Shown: positions 35,997 through 45,244 of the stretch, piece by piece | Layout of the letters: each line of letters opens with the position of its first letter | Numbering within the stretch: position 1 is the first letter of the stretch | Source: Haloarcula halobia | GTDB lineage: Archaea; Halobacteriota; Halobacteria; Halobacteriales; Haloarculaceae | Direction: 5' to 3' | NCBI RefSeq assembly: GCF_029338255.1 | Contig: NZ_CP119787.1 | Location: 1,364,001-1,428,000 of the forward strand | DNA length: 64,000 nt | The notes under the pieces: generated by a model | What the model was told of the DNA's origin: nothing | What the model saw: only the letters and a program-made list of their open reading frames with translations | Databases searched by the model: none | Position numbers and translations under genes: made by a program

Positions 35997-36006
35997 CGAG
36001 GGATAG

Positions 36007-36098
36007 CGAGGGTCTGAGCGAAGCGAAGACCCTCGTAATTGTGAACGGCGAGCGAAGCGAGCCGTGAGCAGCGGATGGGAAGCGAAGACCCTCGTAAT
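36007..36098 (+). repeat. Hairpin and 19-bp direct repeats between grpE and dnaK
   Basis: A hairpin CGAGGGTCT (36007-36015) / AGACCCTCG (36027-36035) with 11-nt loop follows grpE. AAGCGAAGACCCTCGTAAT (36021-36039) recurs exactly at 36080-36098, 59 bp later, and the second copy is followed by CACGAGGG, giving another small inverted repeat. Several GAGCGAAGCGAG units are present. Role unknown: terminator for grpE, or a regulatory site for dnaK. Confidence 0.6.
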
Positions 36099-36254
36099 CA
36101 CGAGGGACACGGACGGAGCGTGGTGCCCGAGTCGACGACCCCCGACCGCTCGTGTTGCGGTACGTGTTATATGTGCTGATTAGTGGTCGCCGAACAGTTC
36201 CAAACCGCCGGAAGGGGGCCCCTCTGTACGGTTCGGAACTCGGCTCATCTAGCA

Positions 36255-36264
36255 ACTTTTAACC
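36255..36264 (+). promoter_or_regulatory. TATA-like box of dnaK
   Basis: ACTTTTAACC lies 27-36 bp upstream of ATG 36291 and follows the repeat-bearing spacer. A short leader of a few nucleotides is predicted. Confidence 0.5.
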
Positions 36265-36290
36265 GGCGCAATCCGGTAAGAGTCGGTAAG

Positions 36291-38201
36291 ATGACGAGCA
36301 ACAAAATCCTGGGTATCGACCTCGGGACGACGAACAGCGCGTTCGCGGTCATGGAGGGTGGCGACCCGGAGATCATCGTCAACGGCGAGGGTAACCGGAC
36401 GACGCCCTCGGTCGTCGCGTTCGACGACGGGGAGCGCCTCGTCGGCAAGCCCGCCAAGAACCAGGCGATCAAGAACCCCGACCAGACCGTCCAGTCGATC
36501 AAGCGCCACATGGGCGAGGACGGCTACACGGTCGAACTCGACGGCGAGGAGTACACGCCCGAGCAGGTCTCGGCGATGATCCTCCAGAAGATCAAGCGCG
36601 ACGCCGAGGAGTATCTCGGCGACGACGTCGAGAAGGCCGTCATCACGGTCCCGGCGTACTTCAACGACCGCCAGCGCCAGGCGACCAAGGACGCCGGCGA
36701 GATCGCCGGCTTCGAGGTCGAGCGCATCGTCAACGAGCCGACCGCGGCCGCGATGGCCTACGGACTCGACGACGAGTCCGACCAGACCGTGCTCGTCTAC
36801 GACCTCGGTGGGGGTACCTTCGACGTCTCCATCCTCGACCTGGGCGGCGGCGTCTACGAGGTCGTCGCCACCAACGGCGACAACAGCCTCGGCGGCGACG
36901 ACTGGGACGAGGCCATCATCGACTACCTCGCCGACGAGTTCGAGGCCGATCACGGCGTCGACCTGCGCGAGGATCGCCAGGCCCTCCAGCGCCTGACCGA
37001 GGCCGCCGAGGAGGCCAAGATCGAGCTCTCCTCGCGCAAGGAGACCCGAATCAATCTGCCGTTCATCGCGACGACCGACAACGGGCCGCTCGACCTCGAG
37101 GAGAAGCTCACCCGCGCGAAGTTCGAGTCGCTGACCGAGGACCTCATCGATCGTACCGTGGGCCCGACGGAGCAGGCGCTTTCCGACGCCGGCTACGACA
37201 AGGGCGACATCGACGAGGTCATCCTGGTCGGCGGGTCGACGCGGATGCCCCAGGTCCAGGAGAAAGTCGAAGAGATGACCGGCCAGGCGCCCCAGAAGAA
37301 CGTCAATCCCGACGAGGCCGTCGCGCTGGGCGCGGCCATCCAGGGCGGCGTCCTCTCGGGCGACGTCGACGACATCGTCCTGCTGGACGTGACGCCGCTG
37401 TCGCTGGGCGTCGAGGTCAAGGGCGGCCTCTTCGAGCGCCTCATCGACAAGAACACCACCATCCCGACCGAGGAGTCGAAGATCTTCACCACCGCCCAGG
37501 ACAACCAGACGCAGGTCCAGATCCGCGTCTTCCAGGGCGAGCGAGAGATCGCCGAGGAGAACGAACTGCTCGGCGCCTTCGCGCTCTCGGGCATCCCGCC
37601 GGCCCCCGCCGGCACCCCGCAGATCGAGGTCTCGTTCAACATCGACGAGAACGGCATCGTCAACGTCGAGGCCGAGGACAAAGGGTCGGGTAACAAGGAG
37701 GACATCACCATCGAGGGCGGCGCCGGCCTCTCCGACGAGCAGATCGAGCAGATGCAAGAGGAGGCCGAGGAACACGCCGAAGAGGACGAGGAACGCCGCA
37801 AGCGCATCGAGGCGCGCAACGAGGCCGAGGCCTCGGTCCGCCGCGCCGAGACCCTCCTCGAGGAGAACGAGGAGCAGATCGACGGCGACCTGGAGGCGAC
37901 CATCGAGGAGAAGATCGAGGACGTCGAGGCGGTCCTCGAGGACGAGGACGCCGACACCGAGGACTACGAGGAGGTCACCGAGGCCCTCTCCGAGGAACTC
38001 CAGGAAATCGGCAAGGCGATGTACGAGGAACAGGCCCAGCAGGCCGCCGGCGGTGCAGCGGGCGCCGGCGCGGCGGGCGCTGGTCCCGGTGGCGCAGCGG
38101 GCGCCGGCGCCGGTCCGGGTGGTGCGGCCGGCCAGGACGGCGAGTACGTCGACGCCGACTTCGAGGACGTCGACGACGAAGAAGAGAAAGACGACGAGTA
38201 A
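36291..38201 (+). CDS. dnaK: Molecular chaperone DnaK (Hsp70)
   Basis: 636 aa. N-terminal [19 protein letters not shown], second phosphate motif [19 protein letters not shown], adenosine motif [14 protein letters not shown], then the substrate domain and a Gly/Ala-rich tail ending in acidic [12 protein letters not shown]-driven chaperone of the cytoplasm, working with GrpE coded just upstream. Start ATG 36291 is the usual one ([12 protein letters not shown]). Confidence 0.96.
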   Translation: MTSNKILGIDLGTTNSAFAVMEGGDPEIIVNGEGNRTTPSVVAFDDGERLVGKPAKNQAIKNPDQTVQSIKRHMGEDGYTVELDGEEYTPEQVSAMILQKIKRDAEEYLGDDVEKAVITVPAYFNDRQRQATKDAGEIAGFEVERIVNEPTAAAMAYGLDDESDQTVLVYDLGGGTFDVSILDLGGGVYEVVATNGDNSLGGDDWDEAIIDYLADEFEADHGVDLREDRQALQRLTEAAEEAKIELSSRKETRINLPFIATTDNGPLDLEEKLTRAKFESLTEDLIDRTVGPTEQALSDAGYDKGDIDEVILVGGSTRMPQVQEKVEEMTGQAPQKNVNPDEAVALGAAIQGGVLSGDVDDIVLLDVTPLSLGVEVKGGLFERLIDKNTTIPTEESKIFTTAQDNQTQVQIRVFQGEREIAEENELLGAFALSGIPPAPAGTPQIEVSFNIDENGIVNVEAEDKGSGNKEDITIEGGAGLSDEQIEQMQEEAEEHAEEDEERRKRIEARNEAEASVRRAETLLEENEEQIDGDLEATIEEKIEDVEAVLEDEDADTEDYEEVTEALSEELQEIGKAMYEEQAQQAAGGAAGAGAAGAGPGGAAGAGAGPGGAAGQDGEYVDADFEDVDDEEEKDDE

Positions 38202-38267
38202 CTGCACCGCCAGTCTCCTCTCGATACTCGCATCCGAATCGGGTGAAAAAACGAACCCGGGCCTTTC

Positions 38268-38286
38268 GACCGCGCTGGTCGCGGTC
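38268..38286. terminator. Possible bidirectional hairpin between dnaK and fasciclin gene
   Basis: GACCGCG (38268-38274) and CGCGGTC (38280-38286) form a 7-bp stem with a 5-nt loop in the 90-bp gap between two convergent genes. The plus strand has a short A-run (GAAAAAACG) before it. Role inferred only from position. Confidence 0.3.
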
Positions 38287-38291
38287 TCTCG

Positions 38292-38879
38292 TTACAGCGT
38301 CGCCAGAATCTCCGGTGGCACCAGGACGCTGTCGATGCGGTGAACGACGCCGTTGGATGCTTCGGTGTCCGGCGCTTCGATGGTCGCCCCGCCGAGTTCG
38401 TCGCCACCGCCGTTGAGGCCGAGGCCGTCGACGTCGACTGTGCCACCGGTTTCCATCTTGATCTTCGAGGCGTTCACCACCGACTCCGAGTATCGTCGGC
38501 CGTTGGTGACGTGGTACAGCAGCACTTCTGTGACGCCGTCGGCTCCGAGAGCGCCGACGACGTCGTCCAGATCCTCGATATCGTCGTCGAGTACGCTATC
38601 GAGCGTCGCAATCAACTCACCGAACGCTTCGTTATCCGGTGCGAACACCGTGTACTGTCGATTTCCGTCGAGCACGCCGGCGAGTCCGGTCGCATTGAGC
38701 GCGGCCTCCAGACTGCTGAAATCCGGCGACTCCTCGACGATGTCGAGAATCGTCCCGTCGGCACTCGCTCCCTCTCGTCGCCCCTTCCCTCGCGCTGCTG
38801 CTGTTCCGACACCAGTTGTGAGCAAGATACCTGCCCCTCCGACCGCCTTCAGTACGTTTCGTCGATTCATGTCTGCCAT
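38292..38879 (-). CDS. Secreted fasciclin (FAS1) domain protein
   Basis: 195 aa. Tat-type signal NRRNVLKAVGGAGILLTTGV, then a single FAS1 domain (about 40-190): SSLEAALNATGL, YTVFAPDNEAF, LLYHVTNGR and NGVVHRIDSVLVPP. FAS1 domains mediate surface adhesion or matrix binding. ATG 38879 (MADMNRR) is used; an in-frame ATG at 38870 is possible. No partner gene is evident. An A/T-rich region (TTACATTTTACGG, AACTAATAG) upstream supplies the promoter. Confidence 0.88.
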   Translation of the reverse strand: MADMNRRNVLKAVGGAGILLTTGVGTAAARGKGRREGASADGTILDIVEESPDFSSLEAALNATGLAGVLDGNRQYTVFAPDNEAFGELIATLDSVLDDDIEDLDDVVGALGADGVTEVLLYHVTNGRRYSESVVNASKIKMETGGTVDVDGLGLNGGGDELGGATIEAPDTEASNGVVHRIDSVLVPPEILATL

Positions 38880-39168
38880 GTTGCACCCGTAAAATGTAAC
38901 TGAGACTATTAGTTACGTATGCCACACCCGTTAGGAAGCATCGTCGACAGATTGTACAACTCTCGAGAGTCGTCGCTCGGACGGTGTCAACTGGTACGTA
39001 ACTGGGCTAGAACCGCTGTCAGATACCTAACCGAAGCGCCAACGGCGAAGTTGCTCGCCCCCCGTTCCTGTCTACCGCGAGCACGAGTGGACACCCGAAC
39101 GACCCGGTCGAGACGCTCCGGTTCCAGCATTCGAAGGCGTTATACGCTCAGGCGCGAGTCACGCTGGT

Positions 39169-39888
39169 ATGAGCGCCTGGTCGGATTGGAATCACATCGT
39201 GAAAATCGACCCCGACAAGACGTTGGTCGACGGCGAGACCTACGAGGACGTGGCTGCGACCGGAACCGACGCCATCGAGGTGGGCGGCACGACCGGGATG
39301 ACCGAGGAGAAGATGACCCGGGTCGTCGAGGCCTGCGGGAAGTACGACATCCCGGTCTACATCGAACCGTCGAACCCCGCCTCGGTGGTCCATAGCGACC
39401 GCCACGACGGCTATCTCATCCCCGTCGTGATGAACGCCGGCGACGTCACCTGGATCACCGGGGCCCACAAGGAGTGGATCCGCATCGACGACGACATCGA
39501 CTGGTCGCGCACGTTCACGGAGGCCTACATCGTGATGAATCCGGACGCCTCCGTGGCGACCTACACGCAGGCCAACTGCGACCTCGAGGCCGACGAGGTG
39601 GCGGCCTACGCGGAGGCCGCCGAACACCTGCTGGGCCAGGAGATCATCTACGTCGAGTACTCCGGCATGCTCGGGGACGCCGCGAAGGTGGGCGCCGCCC
39701 ACGACATCCTCGACGACGCGACGCTCTTCTACGGTGGTGGCATCCGCGACTACGAGTCCGCCCGGACCATGGCCGAGCACGCCGACACCATCGTCGTCGG
39801 CGACCTGATCCACGACGAGGGCGTCGACGCCGTCCGCGAGACCGTCGAGGCCGCCAACGACGCCAAAGCCGCCACCCCGACCGACTGA
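39169..39888 (+). CDS. Geranylgeranylglyceryl phosphate synthase
   Basis: 239 aa, TIM-barrel of the GGGPS/PcrB family: [11 protein letters not shown] at the N terminus, [22 protein letters not shown], catalytic region [12 protein letters not shown] and phosphate-binding [22 protein letters not shown]. It makes the first ether bond of archaeal membrane lipids from sn-glycerol-1-phosphate and GGPP. GTTATACGC lies 22-30 bp upstream of the ATG, a leaderless promoter. Confidence 0.92.
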   Translation: MSAWSDWNHIVKIDPDKTLVDGETYEDVAATGTDAIEVGGTTGMTEEKMTRVVEACGKYDIPVYIEPSNPASVVHSDRHDGYLIPVVMNAGDVTWITGAHKEWIRIDDDIDWSRTFTEAYIVMNPDASVATYTQANCDLEADEVAAYAEAAEHLLGQEIIYVEYSGMLGDAAKVGAAHDILDDATLFYGGGIRDYESARTMAEHADTIVVGDLIHDEGVDAVRETVEAANDAKAATPTD

Positions 39889-39927
39889 CGGCAGATTCCT
39901 TTTGTCTCCGCGGCGCGTACCCCGACT

Positions 39928-40620
39928 ATGAGTCCCCCGCAGGCGGTGGTCTTCGACCTCGACGGCACGCTGTGTGAACCCACACAGGACGGCGCGGCGC
40001 TCTACGCCGCCGCCTTCGACGCCACCGGGATGGACCCCTTTGGTACTGCGAGCGACCTCTGGGCCTCGCTCGAGGGCCCGCCGGACACCTCGAACGAACA
40101 GTCGTATCTCGCTGCCGGGTTCCGTCGACTCGCCGCGCAGCACGGCCACCGACGGGTCCCGGCCGACGACCTCGCCGCCGGACTGCTCGCCGCCGTCGAC
40201 CGGAGCGCCGTCGCGTTCAGGGAGAGAGCCGAGGCGGCGCTCGACGCGGCGCTCGCTCACGGCCCGGTCGGTGTGCTGACCAACGGCCCCGCACACCGCC
40301 AGGAGCCGAAGGTCGAGGCCCTGGCGCTCGCCGACCGCGTCGGGACGGTCTGTTACGCCGGCGACCTGGAACGCCGCAAGCCCCACCCCGACCCGTTCGA
40401 CCTGGTCTGTGAGACGCTCGACGTCGCCCACGAGCGGACCCTCTACGTCGGTGACTCGCTGGCGTACGACGTGGCCGGTGCTCACGCCGCCGGCCTCCAG
40501 GCGGCCTGGTGTCCGCAGACACCTGGCGACGCGAACGGCTACCGACCGGAGTACGTCTTCGAGCGCCCCGACGAACTCGCGGCCGTACTCGACGGGACGG
40601 TGGCGGCCGAGGAACCGTGA
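39928..40620 (+). CDS. HAD-superfamily hydrolase
   Basis: 230 aa. Catalytic DLDGTL at residues 10-15, Thr in GVLTNGP, Lys in ERRKPHPDPF and acidic YVGDSLAYDV, all four HAD motifs in order, with a helical cap after motif I. Probable phosphatase such as a phosphoglycolate-type enzyme; substrate unknown. It lies 39 bp after the GGGP synthase gene and 16 bp before the kinase-like gene. Confidence 0.88.
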   Translation: MSPPQAVVFDLDGTLCEPTQDGAALYAAAFDATGMDPFGTASDLWASLEGPPDTSNEQSYLAAGFRRLAAQHGHRRVPADDLAAGLLAAVDRSAVAFRERAEAALDAALAHGPVGVLTNGPAHRQEPKVEALALADRVGTVCYAGDLERRKPHPDPFDLVCETLDVAHERTLYVGDSLAYDVAGAHAAGLQAAWCPQTPGDANGYRPEYVFERPDELAAVLDGTVAAEEP

Positions 40621-40636
40621 CGGGGGTCGGGAGCAC

Positions 40637-41572
40637 GTGACGGTCGTCGAGGACGTACTGCACCGAGTCGCCCCGGATCGGTCACCCGAGTCCCTGGTGC
40701 GACCACGGCAGGGCAACTACAAGGAGACCGTCGTCGCTCGATACGCCGACGGGCCGGATCTGGTCGTCCAGCTGTCAGACGATCCCGACGCGACGCACGT
40801 CGAGGCGGTCCTGCTCGCGGAGATCGACGAGCGGACGGCCGTCCCGGTCCCGACGCTGGTCGACCACGGGCGACTGGCCGGTCGGGCCTACCTCGTCACC
40901 GAGCGCGTCGCCGGGGCGGACCTCCACGAGCGATTCGTCGCCCTCGACCCGGACCGCAGGCAGGCGCTCGCCCGGCGGTTCGGCGAGATTCTGGCCCGTC
41001 TCCACGAGGCGTTCCCGTTCGGGTCTGCCGGGCCGGTGTCCATAGACGAACACGGAGAGCTCGAGGCTGCCGGACGGACCGTCGAGGCAGATTTCACGGC
41101 CTACGCCGAGTCGGCGCTCGAAGCGCTGCCCGGGGCGTTCGACGATATCCGCCCGCCGCTCGCCGAGGCACTCGCCCCACCTCCGGCACCTCGGTCACCG
41201 AGACTGTTTCCCTGGGACCTCCGCCCTGGGAACGCGCTGGTCGACGACGGCCACCTCGTCGCGGTACTCGACTGGGGAGCACCCCGGGCGACCGACCCCG
41301 CGATGTCGGTCGCCAAGACCGAACACCTCGTCTGTCGATGGTACGGAACTGACCCGGCCCCGCTCCGTTCGGCGTTCCGGGCGGGCTACGACGCCGTCCG
41401 GACGCTACCCGAGGTCCCCGTCCCGTACTGGCTCGCCGCCGTCGCCGCGTCTGCCGTCGATTCCCGGGGCGTAGTGACCCGGCCCCACTACCCCGAGCGC
41501 TCGGGGGCCGACGCGGTCGCGGTTCACCGCGCCTGGCTGGCCGAGTGGCTGGGGACCGGCGCGACCGAATAA
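40637..41572 (+). CDS. Aminoglycoside phosphotransferase-like kinase
   Basis: 311 aa. APH/choline-kinase fold: GNYKETVVARYADG (N lobe), YLVTERVAGADLHER hinge, catalytic loop FPWDLRPGNALVDDG (Asp and Asn kept; the usual HxD His is replaced) and metal-binding VLDWGAP. Small-molecule kinase of unknown substrate. GTG 40637 is chosen since the domain begins a few residues later; it follows the HAD gene by 16 bp, so the two may act in one pathway. Confidence 0.8.
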   Translation: MTVVEDVLHRVAPDRSPESLVRPRQGNYKETVVARYADGPDLVVQLSDDPDATHVEAVLLAEIDERTAVPVPTLVDHGRLAGRAYLVTERVAGADLHERFVALDPDRRQALARRFGEILARLHEAFPFGSAGPVSIDEHGELEAAGRTVEADFTAYAESALEALPGAFDDIRPPLAEALAPPPAPRSPRLFPWDLRPGNALVDDGHLVAVLDWGAPRATDPAMSVAKTEHLVCRWYGTDPAPLRSAFRAGYDAVRTLPEVPVPYWLAAVAASAVDSRGVVTRPHYPERSGADAVAVHRAWLAEWLGTGATE

Positions 41573-41607
41573 ACGGAGTTTAAGTCCGTCCCGTCAAACG
41601 CCACAGT

Positions 41608-42912
41608 ATGGACGACCGCACCTACACAGCGGACGCCGAGCCGGGCGACGAGGTCACCGTCGCCGGCTGGGTCCACGAGATTCGGGACCTGGGTGGCATC
41701 GCCTTCCTCATCCTCCGGGACACCACCGGGAAGATCCAGGTCAAGTTCGAGAAAGACGAGATGGACGACGACCTCGTGGAGACGGGGCTGAACGTCCACC
41801 GCGAGTCGGTCATCTCGGTGACCGGGGCCGTCGAGGAGGAACCGCGCGCGCCGACGGGCGTCGAAGTCACGCCCGAGAGCGTCGAGGTCGTCGCCGAGGC
41901 CGACCCCGAGCTCCCGCTCGACCCCTCCGGCAAGGTCGACGCCGAACTGCCGACCCGTCTGGACAACCGGACGCTCGACCTCCGCAAGGACGAGGTCAAG
42001 GCCATCTTCGAGATCCGCGCCGAAGTGCTGCGCGCGGCACGCGAGGCCTTCCGCGACCTGAACTGCACGGAGATCAACACGCCGAAGATCGTCGCGACGG
42101 GGACCGAGGGCGGCACCGAACTGTTCCCCATCACGTACTTCGGCCGCGAGGCGTTCATGAATCAGAGCCCCCAGCTGTTCAAGCAGCTGATGGTCGGCTC
42201 CGGCTTGGAGCGGGTCTTCGAGATCGGACCCATCTTCCGCGCCGAGGAACACAACACGCCACGGCACCTCAACGAGGCGACCTCCATCGACTTCGAGTCG
42301 GCCTTCTACGACCACACCGAGGCGATGGACGCCTGCGAGCACGTCGTCACGGCCGCCTACGAGGGCGTCGCGGAGAACTGCCAGGACCAGCTCGAGGCGC
42401 TGGACCTCACGGACGAGTTCGAGGTCCCCGAGGGCGAGTTCCCGCGGCTGACCTACCAGGAGGCGCTGGACCGGATCAACGCCACGGGCGAACTCGACGA
42501 GCCCCTCGTCTGGGGCGACGACCTCTCGACGGAGGCCGAACACGTCCTGGGCGAGGAGATGGGCGAACACTACTTCATCGTCGACTGGCCCAGCGAGATC
42601 AAGCCGTTCTACATCAAGGACCACGACGACGACCCCGAGGTCTCGACCGGTTTCGACATGATGCACCCGTCGATGGAACTGGTCTCCGGTGGCCAGCGTG
42701 AACACCGCTACGACCACCTCGTCGAAGGGTTCGAACAGCAGGGGCTGGACCCCGAGGCCTTCGAGTACTACACCAAGATGTTCAAGTACGGCATGCCGCC
42801 ACACGCCGGCTGGGGCCTGGGCGGCGAGCGCCTGATCATGACGATGCTCGGGCTGGGGAACATCCGCGAAGCGGTGCTGTTCCCGCGGGACCGCCAGCGA
42901 CTCTCTCCGTAG
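41608..42912 (+). CDS. aspS: Aspartyl-tRNA synthetase, archaeal type, probably non-discriminating
   Basis: 434 aa. N-terminal OB-fold anticodon domain ([17 protein letters not shown]) and class II core with motif 2 [14 protein letters not shown] and motif 3 [14 protein letters not shown]. The anticodon domain has His23 where discriminating archaeal enzymes have Trp, and Pro in EEPRAPTG where they have Lys; His/Pro at these places is linked to enzymes that charge both tRNA-Asp and tRNA-Asn. In that case Asn-tRNA is finished by an amidotransferase. GTTTAAG lies 24-31 bp upstream of ATG 41608. Confidence 0.93.
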   Translation: MDDRTYTADAEPGDEVTVAGWVHEIRDLGGIAFLILRDTTGKIQVKFEKDEMDDDLVETGLNVHRESVISVTGAVEEEPRAPTGVEVTPESVEVVAEADPELPLDPSGKVDAELPTRLDNRTLDLRKDEVKAIFEIRAEVLRAAREAFRDLNCTEINTPKIVATGTEGGTELFPITYFGREAFMNQSPQLFKQLMVGSGLERVFEIGPIFRAEEHNTPRHLNEATSIDFESAFYDHTEAMDACEHVVTAAYEGVAENCQDQLEALDLTDEFEVPEGEFPRLTYQEALDRINATGELDEPLVWGDDLSTEAEHVLGEEMGEHYFIVDWPSEIKPFYIKDHDDDPEVSTGFDMMHPSMELVSGGQREHRYDHLVEGFEQQGLDPEAFEYYTKMFKYGMPPHAGWGLGGERLIMTMLGLGNIREAVLFPRDRQRLSP

Positions 42913-42937
42913 AGTCGCACTGTCACGCGGGAGCTCA

Positions 42938-42959
42938 TCGGACGAACGGAGTGAGTCCG
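42938..42959. terminator. Possible hairpin after aspS
   Basis: CGGAC and GTCCG flank GAACGGAGTGA in the 111-bp gap between the convergent aspS and aldo/keto reductase genes, giving a 5-bp stem. Weak; position is the main support. Confidence 0.2.
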
Positions 42960-43023
42960 AGGGCGCTCCCCAGTCTCCCGGACTGCTGTGCGCGCTCGAC
43001 CCGGGAGCGTCTCCGTGTGACGG

Positions 43024-43950
43024 TTACCGGATGGACTTCAGCGCGGCCGACCCGATAGACAACGCCGCTTTCCGCATCGGTTCCGGCATGCGCGAGCCGA
43101 CGACCCCTCGCATCGTGTGTATCGGCCCGCCCTGTTTGTCGAGGAATCGGTATCTGAACGACCCCCGGGCGTCGGTGATCGTTTGCATCTCCGCATCGGA
43201 GAGCTCGAAGTCGAACACGTCGAGGTTCTCTCGGATGTACCGGTCGGTCGAGCTCTTGGGAATCGCGATTACTCCGTCCTGCTGGATCAGCCAACGTATC
43301 GTGACCTGTGCTGCCGTCTTCCCGTGGCGTTCGCCGATTTCCGCGAACGTCTCGTCACTGACGACGCGCCCTTCGGCAAGCGGGCTATAGGCGGTGACGA
43401 GAATGTCGTGTTCCTGGCAGTAGTTGACTGTGTCGCCGTGGATGTCCGTGAAGTACGGGTGGTACTCGATCTGGTTGGTGAGTATCGGGGTCTCTGCGAC
43501 GTCTCTCGCACGCTCCAGCAGCTCGACCGAGAAATTACTGACGCCGATGTGCCGGACTTTCCCCTCGGCGACCAGCTCGTCGAGCGCTCGAAATACCCCT
43601 TCCATGTCCCCGTCACGCTGCCACCAGTGGACCAGGAGAAGGTCCACGTAGTCGGTCCCCAGGCGATCGAGAGACCCCTCTGCTTCCGCCAGAAACCTGT
43701 CGTACGTTAGCATCTCACGATAGCCTTTCACCTTCGTCGTGAGGAAGACGTCTTCGCGATCGACCTCCGACTCGGCTATCGCGTCACCGATGACGGACTC
43801 GTTGTCGTACGCCATCGCGGTGTCGACGTGGCGATAACCAGTTTCGAGCGCGGTCCGGACGGCCTGCAGACACTCTTTTCCTTCCATCTGGTACGTCCCG
43901 AACCCGATCTTCGGGACGGATGTTCTGTTCACGCCTACGATTTCGTCCAT
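43024..43950 (-). CDS. Aldo/keto reductase (first copy)
   Basis: 308 aa. AKR fold with catalytic tetrad: Asp in HVDTAMAYDNE, Tyr in the same motif, Lys in TTKVKGY and His in LLLVHWW; NADP site near AIPKSSTDR. It reduces aldehydes or ketones with NADPH. Related to the second AKR gene beyond halorhodopsin, with the same IxxNQIEYHP pattern, but longer by a C-terminal extension. ATG 43950 is used; its upstream DNA is noticeably A/T-rich. Confidence 0.88.
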   Translation of the reverse strand: MDEIVGVNRTSVPKIGFGTYQMEGKECLQAVRTALETGYRHVDTAMAYDNESVIGDAIAESEVDREDVFLTTKVKGYREMLTYDRFLAEAEGSLDRLGTDYVDLLLVHWWQRDGDMEGVFRALDELVAEGKVRHIGVSNFSVELLERARDVAETPILTNQIEYHPYFTDIHGDTVNYCQEHDILVTAYSPLAEGRVVSDETFAEIGERHGKTAAQVTIRWLIQQDGVIAIPKSSTDRYIRENLDVFDFELSDAEMQTITDARGSFRYRFLDKQGGPIHTMRGVVGSRMPEPMRKAALSIGSAALKSIR

Positions 43951-44299
43951 GTCGGTTGCAGGATGAACCCACTGTGATAATAAGTAGTAACTTATTACCG
44001 AGTTACGCATATTTTACGCAGTTTACGACCGAATGGTAGTGGGGGCGAGGAATACATCGGTAGGATGCCTATCCTCACAGGAACACGAATTAGGCTGGAC
44101 GCCTGCTCAACAGGTCTCCATGCCGACTGTGTGCTTCCGCATTCAGCACGCGTTACCGCTCAGACGCTGCGCGGTTCCACGGTTGCAGGTACTTCCTACC
44201 GTGGACGGCGACGCGGGCTCATACTGCCGGCTGTACCATTTAGAAAATACTCGGCATCCCGGGGTGCCAAGAATCTTTCCGAACGTACAGCCGGCAGTA
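43951..44299. other. 349-bp spacer with A/T-rich promoter and inverted repeats
   Basis: No convincing gene. The first 60 bp (AATAATAAGTAGTAACTTATT) are A/T-rich and serve the aldo/keto reductase promoter. The remainder, 44030-44220, has codon patterns unlike its neighbours and several short stops in every frame; it may be a remnant of a mobile element. The last 80 bp form the inverted-repeat structure described separately. Confidence 0.5.
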
Positions 44300-44300
44300 T
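44221..44300. repeat. 16-bp inverted repeat enclosing an inner palindrome
   Basis: ATACTGCCGGCTGTAC (44221-44236) and its exact complement GTACAGCCGGCAGTAT (44285-44300) enclose 48 nt; inside lies GGCATCCCGGGGTGCC (44253-44268), which pairs with itself apart from one wobble. The right arm reaches the last base of the halorhodopsin stop codon. It can fold as a long hairpin in RNA or DNA: terminator, or a small mobile palindromic element. Confidence 0.7.
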
Positions 44301-45124
44301 CAGTCGTCGCTCGGCGCGGCGCCCGCGGTCCGACTCCCCGACCCGGACTCCGCGACGACCCCCTCGTTGGCGGCGACCCAGCGCAGCAGCAGGAACGCGA
44401 AGACGTACTTCGCGAGGATGTCCAGCCCGGAGTAGCCCCACGAGGTGACGCCGACGCTCAGGAGGGCAAAGCCCTCGGAACCAAGCGCCCAGAGGATGGG
44501 GTAGCCCAGCCACAGCACGACGGTCAGCGTGCGGAGCGTCTGGAATATCTCGCTCGTCCCGGCGGCGGCCGCCGCGCCGCTCCACTCCACGAGCAGGATG
44601 TAGAGGACGGCCACGAAGAAGGCACAGCTGATGAGGTAGAAGACCCACCGGAAGAGGTACGAGGACGTGACGAGCGCGGCCGCCAGGCCGGTCACGCACA
44701 TCCCGACGTCCATCGTGATGGCGGTGAATATCGAGGTCCGGTCGGCGTCGGCCAGCAGGCCCAGCGCCAGCAGGATCATCGGCGTCGAGAGCGTCCACGT
44801 GAGGTAGCGGCCCCACGGTGAGAGGACCTGCTCGCCGGCCAGCGCGTGGCCGGCTGGCATCTCGAGGAACCCGACTGTCAGCCCAGAGGCGAGCCCGGCG
44901 TAACTGGAGATCGAGACGAGCGGGACCAGGAGCGTCGCGACCCAGATGAGGTTCGCCCGCGGGGACTGTACCCCCCTGCCCATGTAGACGAACAGGAGTA
45001 TCGCGAGTCCCGCGAGCGCGATGTTCACCCAGAGCGACGACTGCAACAGGAAGTCCGACTGTATCTCCCGGAAGGCGTCTGACTGTGTGGCCTGCAGGAC
45101 CGGTCCGGTGACGGGTGTCGACAT
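44300..45124 (-). CDS. hop: Halorhodopsin (light-driven chloride pump)
   Basis: 274 aa, seven helices. In helix C the motif is RYLTWTLSTPMILLA: Thr109, Ser113 and Ala120 occupy the places of bacteriorhodopsin Asp85, Thr89 and Asp96, the TSA pattern of halorhodopsins. Retinal Schiff-base Lys239 lies in GLDILAKYVFAF; the C terminus ends in SDD as in known halorhodopsins. It pumps chloride inward using light. ATG 45124 has TATA-like GATATAAT 25-32 bp upstream. Flanked by two aldo/keto reductases and followed upstream by a Bat-like regulator gene. Confidence 0.94.
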   Translation of the reverse strand: MSTPVTGPVLQATQSDAFREIQSDFLLQSSLWVNIALAGLAILLFVYMGRGVQSPRANLIWVATLLVPLVSISSYAGLASGLTVGFLEMPAGHALAGEQVLSPWGRYLTWTLSTPMILLALGLLADADRTSIFTAITMDVGMCVTGLAAALVTSSYLFRWVFYLISCAFFVAVLYILLVEWSGAAAAAGTSEIFQTLRTLTVVLWLGYPILWALGSEGFALLSVGVTSWGYSGLDILAKYVFAFLLLRWVAANEGVVAESGSGSRTAGAAPSDD

Positions 45125-45148
45125 ACGAATCCAACGTGGGAGCGGGGC

Positions 45149-45178
45149 ATTATATCTTCGCCCCCCAACTGGGTTGGG
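45149..45178 (-). promoter_or_regulatory. Halorhodopsin promoter with UAS-like palindrome
   Basis: GATATAAT (45149-45156) is the TATA box. Eight bases further upstream CCCAAC-TGG-GTTGGG (45164-45178) is an inverted repeat; on the gene strand it reads ACCCAACCCAGTTGGG, similar to the Bat-controlled UAS of the bop regulon (about ACCnnACTAGTTnGG) but with one extra central base. Confidence 0.5.
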
Positions 45179-45244
45179 TCGAGGGGTCGCTGGCGAACGC
45201 GGCGGTGGGCACCGGACGGGGGTTCGTTCGCCACCCTCCGCGGT

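Noticed and set aside
36249-38207. 650-codon open frame antisense to dnaK
   Set aside because: Shadow of a GC-rich gene: no family motif, composition dominated by Leu/Val/Asp mirrored from dnaK codons.
38880-39168. Small gene between fasciclin and GGGP synthase genes
   Set aside because: No frame with native codon usage; the region contains the two promoters only.
44065-44448. Plus-strand frame between AKR and halorhodopsin genes
   Set aside because: Runs into the hop gene on the other strand and through a hairpin; no family resemblance.
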